A DNA stretch of 64,000 nt from an uncultured Bacteroidota bacterium (GTDB lineage: Bacteria; Bacteroidota; Bacteroidia; Flavobacteriales; Flavobacteriaceae): NCBI GenBank assembly GCA_902614065.1, contig CACMJT010000004.1, forward strand, positions 62,001 through 126,000, read 5' to 3'. The number at the start of each line of letters is the position of its first letter. Position 1 is the stretch's first letter. The position numbers were made by a program, and so were the translations under genes. Under the pieces are notes generated by a model. The model was not told the DNA's origin. It made no database searches and worked only from the letters and a program-made list of their open reading frames with translations. Of the stretch, positions 63,587-64,000 are shown one piece after another.

Positions 63587-64000
63587 AGTATGTGCTGACT
63601 GCTCCAGAAATGTAACCAAAACCTACAGCACTTCCTTCAGTTTAGCTACTAGAATGCTGTCCAAAAATATAAGACAGGATATTTACAACATATACGGTTT
63701 TGTAAGATTTGCTGATGAAATTGTCGATACTTTTCATAATTATGACAAAGAAATACTTCTCAATAGATTTATAGATGAACTTGAATACTCTCTCAAAAAT
63801 GATATAAGTTTAAATCCAATTTTAAATTCATTTCAAATAACTGTTAAAAAATATAATATTGATAAACATTTAATTGATTCATTTCTGAGTAGTATGCGTC
63901 TTGATCTTGAAAAAAAAGAATATTCGAATTACGATGATTATAAAAGTTATATATATGGTTCAGCAGATGTTGTTGGATTAATGTGTCTAAAAGTTTTTGT
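63567..64000 (+). CDS. crtB: Phytoene synthase, 3' end cut by window edge
   Basis: Joins two geranylgeranyl diphosphates into phytoene. I read it from ATG 63567; it is absent from the ORF track because it runs off the window. The first 144 codons include VTKTYSTSFSLATRML and the aspartate-rich substrate motif FVRFADEIVDTFHN, which define the squalene/phytoene synthase family. A later segment has GSADVVGLMCLKVF. It overlaps crtI by 20 bp, the classic crtI-crtB arrangement. Confidence 0.92.
   Translation, partial: MKELFDKVCADCSRNVTKTYSTSFSLATRMLSKNIRQDIYNIYGFVRFADEIVDTFHNYDKEILLNRFIDELEYSLKNDISLNPILNSFQITVKKYNIDKHLIDSFLSSMRLDLEKKEYSNYDDYKSYIYGSADVVGLMCLKVF

Overview
The window is a gene-dense, AT-rich chromosomal segment with almost no intergenic space. 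Its operon ends often overlap, TTG and GTG starts are common, and several genes carry the Bacteroidetes -7 promoter element TAnnTTTG. Gene content points to a marine-type member of Flavobacteriia, probably Flavobacteriaceae with a compact genome. Supporting content includes a ResB-CcsA fusion, OmpP1/FadL beside a type-3 prolyl-tRNA synthetase, BshB1, folP next to cdaA, a TonB-dependent receptor and a crtI-crtB carotenoid pair. The organism assignment is an inference from gene content; no rRNA is present. I saw no phage, transposon, CRISPR array, toxin-antitoxin or recognisable defence locus.

Layout. 1-5 kb: an acyl-CoA synthetase (3' end cut by the window edge) diverges from an acyl-CoA carboxylase beta subunit, an enoyl-CoA hydratase and a nitronate-monooxygenase-like flavoprotein. 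5-12.7 kb (minus): a secreted protein, CcsBA for cytochrome c maturation, a SurA-like isomerase, a lipoprotein, guaB and a small cysteine-rich protein. 12.8-19 kb: an FbpABC ferric-iron ABC importer diverges from a FecA-like TonB receptor across a perfect 23-bp palindrome. 19.4-28.5 kb: a complete heme operon, hemA-C-D-B-L-E-N-H plus hemJ, covers every step from glutamyl-tRNA to protoheme. 28.5-34.9 kb: LysE, a DUF3050 protein, an M28 peptidase, tRNA-His, bshB1-gpx, clpS, tpiA and an orphan DppB-type permease. 35-40.6 kb: a tandem DUF1599 (Nmad1) protein diverges from folP-cdaA, followed by an MsbA-like exporter, truA, a phosphoesterase and a small membrane protein.

40.7-53.2 kb: rho, rpsT with tRNA-Glu, proS, an aromatic- and serine-rich lipoprotein with OmpP1/FadL, folE, cysS, yidD, lgt, thrS, infC (apparent ATA start), rpmI and rplT. 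53.2-61.9 kb: dnaB, accA, an LptF/G permease, tgt (zinc cysteines missing), a split transketolase, an FKBP-type lipoprotein with a calcium-repeat tail, a phosphoribosyltransferase and aroK. 61.9-64 kb: tRNA-Lys, tRNA-Leu, crtI and the start of crtB, which runs off the window.

The iron importer, TonB receptor and heme operon form one logical block. A near-copy of the palindrome from the importer/receptor promoter lies upstream of hemA with the same 5-bp spacer, which suggests a shared iron-responsive regulator. Most of the rest is housekeeping. The more unusual points are the shared operator, the zinc-ligand-less TGT, the DUF1599 and DUF3050 genes, an eight-cysteine 77-residue protein, and palindromes in the guaB leader and the proS-lipoprotein gap. 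I did not find a clear new multi-gene system.
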